DNA of 6,799 nucleotides from Paludibacter sp. UBA5753 (GTDB lineage Bacteria; Bacteroidota; Bacteroidia; Bacteroidales; Paludibacteraceae): the NCBI GenBank assembly GCA_002427615.1, contig DIFH01000051.1, positions 5,122-11,920 of the forward strand, read 5' to 3'. The position numbers and the translations under genes were made by a program. The notes under the pieces were generated by a model that saw nothing but the letters and a program-made list of their open reading frames with translations, ran no database searches and was not told where the DNA came from. Each line of letters begins with the position of its first letter. The first letter of the stretch is position 1. This document shows positions 6,782-6,799 of this stretch, piece after piece.

Positions 6782-6799
6782 CCCTTCCGTCATCTACAT

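Overview
The window looks like accessory DNA from a Bacteroidetes-type bacterium. The signs are a primase/helicase-like protein with PriCT_2 and DUF3987 domains (common on Bacteroidetes mobile elements), a TAnnTTTG -7 promoter element, A-rich start contexts with weak or absent Shine-Dalgarno sequences, and C/G-rich 'CCCTCTCC...GGAGAGG...GGGGTGAGGTC' repeats of a kind I associate with Bacteroidetes genomes. No search was run, so the lineage is an inference.

Layout, all genes on the + strand. (1) Positions 1-1793 hold the C-terminal part of a PriCT_2-DUF3987 replication protein. Its frame is open to the left edge, so the gene begins outside the window. A 36-bp hairpin repeat (41-76) is read through in frame, and a 9-bp tandem repeat (443-469) encodes part of a second linker. 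(2) A diverged, more complex copy of the hairpin repeat (1796-1895) starts two bases after the stop codon. (3) 1923-2183 is a small, very lysine-rich hypothetical protein. (4) 2184-2382 is an AT-rich intergenic region with a likely -7 element at 2290-2297 and a 7-bp-stem dyad (2335-2353) in the leader of the next gene. (5) 2383-5583 holds hsdM and hsdS, a type I methyltransferase subunit and its specificity subunit, separated by 3 nt. (6) 5633-6781 encodes a DUF262 protein, a domain found in GmrSD/BrxU/SspE-type anti-phage nucleases. It follows hsdS by 49 nt and stops without a recognisable HNH nuclease domain.

How the genes work together: HsdM and HsdS should form the adenine methyltransferase of a type I restriction-modification system. 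No hsdR motor/nuclease gene is inside the window; it could lie downstream or elsewhere, or be missing. The DUF262 protein is probably an associated defence gene of the same operon. The replication protein on the left suggests that the defence genes are cargo of, or sit beside, an integrated mobile element. I see no tRNA, rRNA, CRISPR array, integrase or transposase. The most unusual features are the repeat translated inside the primase gene, the paired repeats around its C-terminal coding part, and the early end of the DUF262 protein. I found no clear evidence of a wholly new system.
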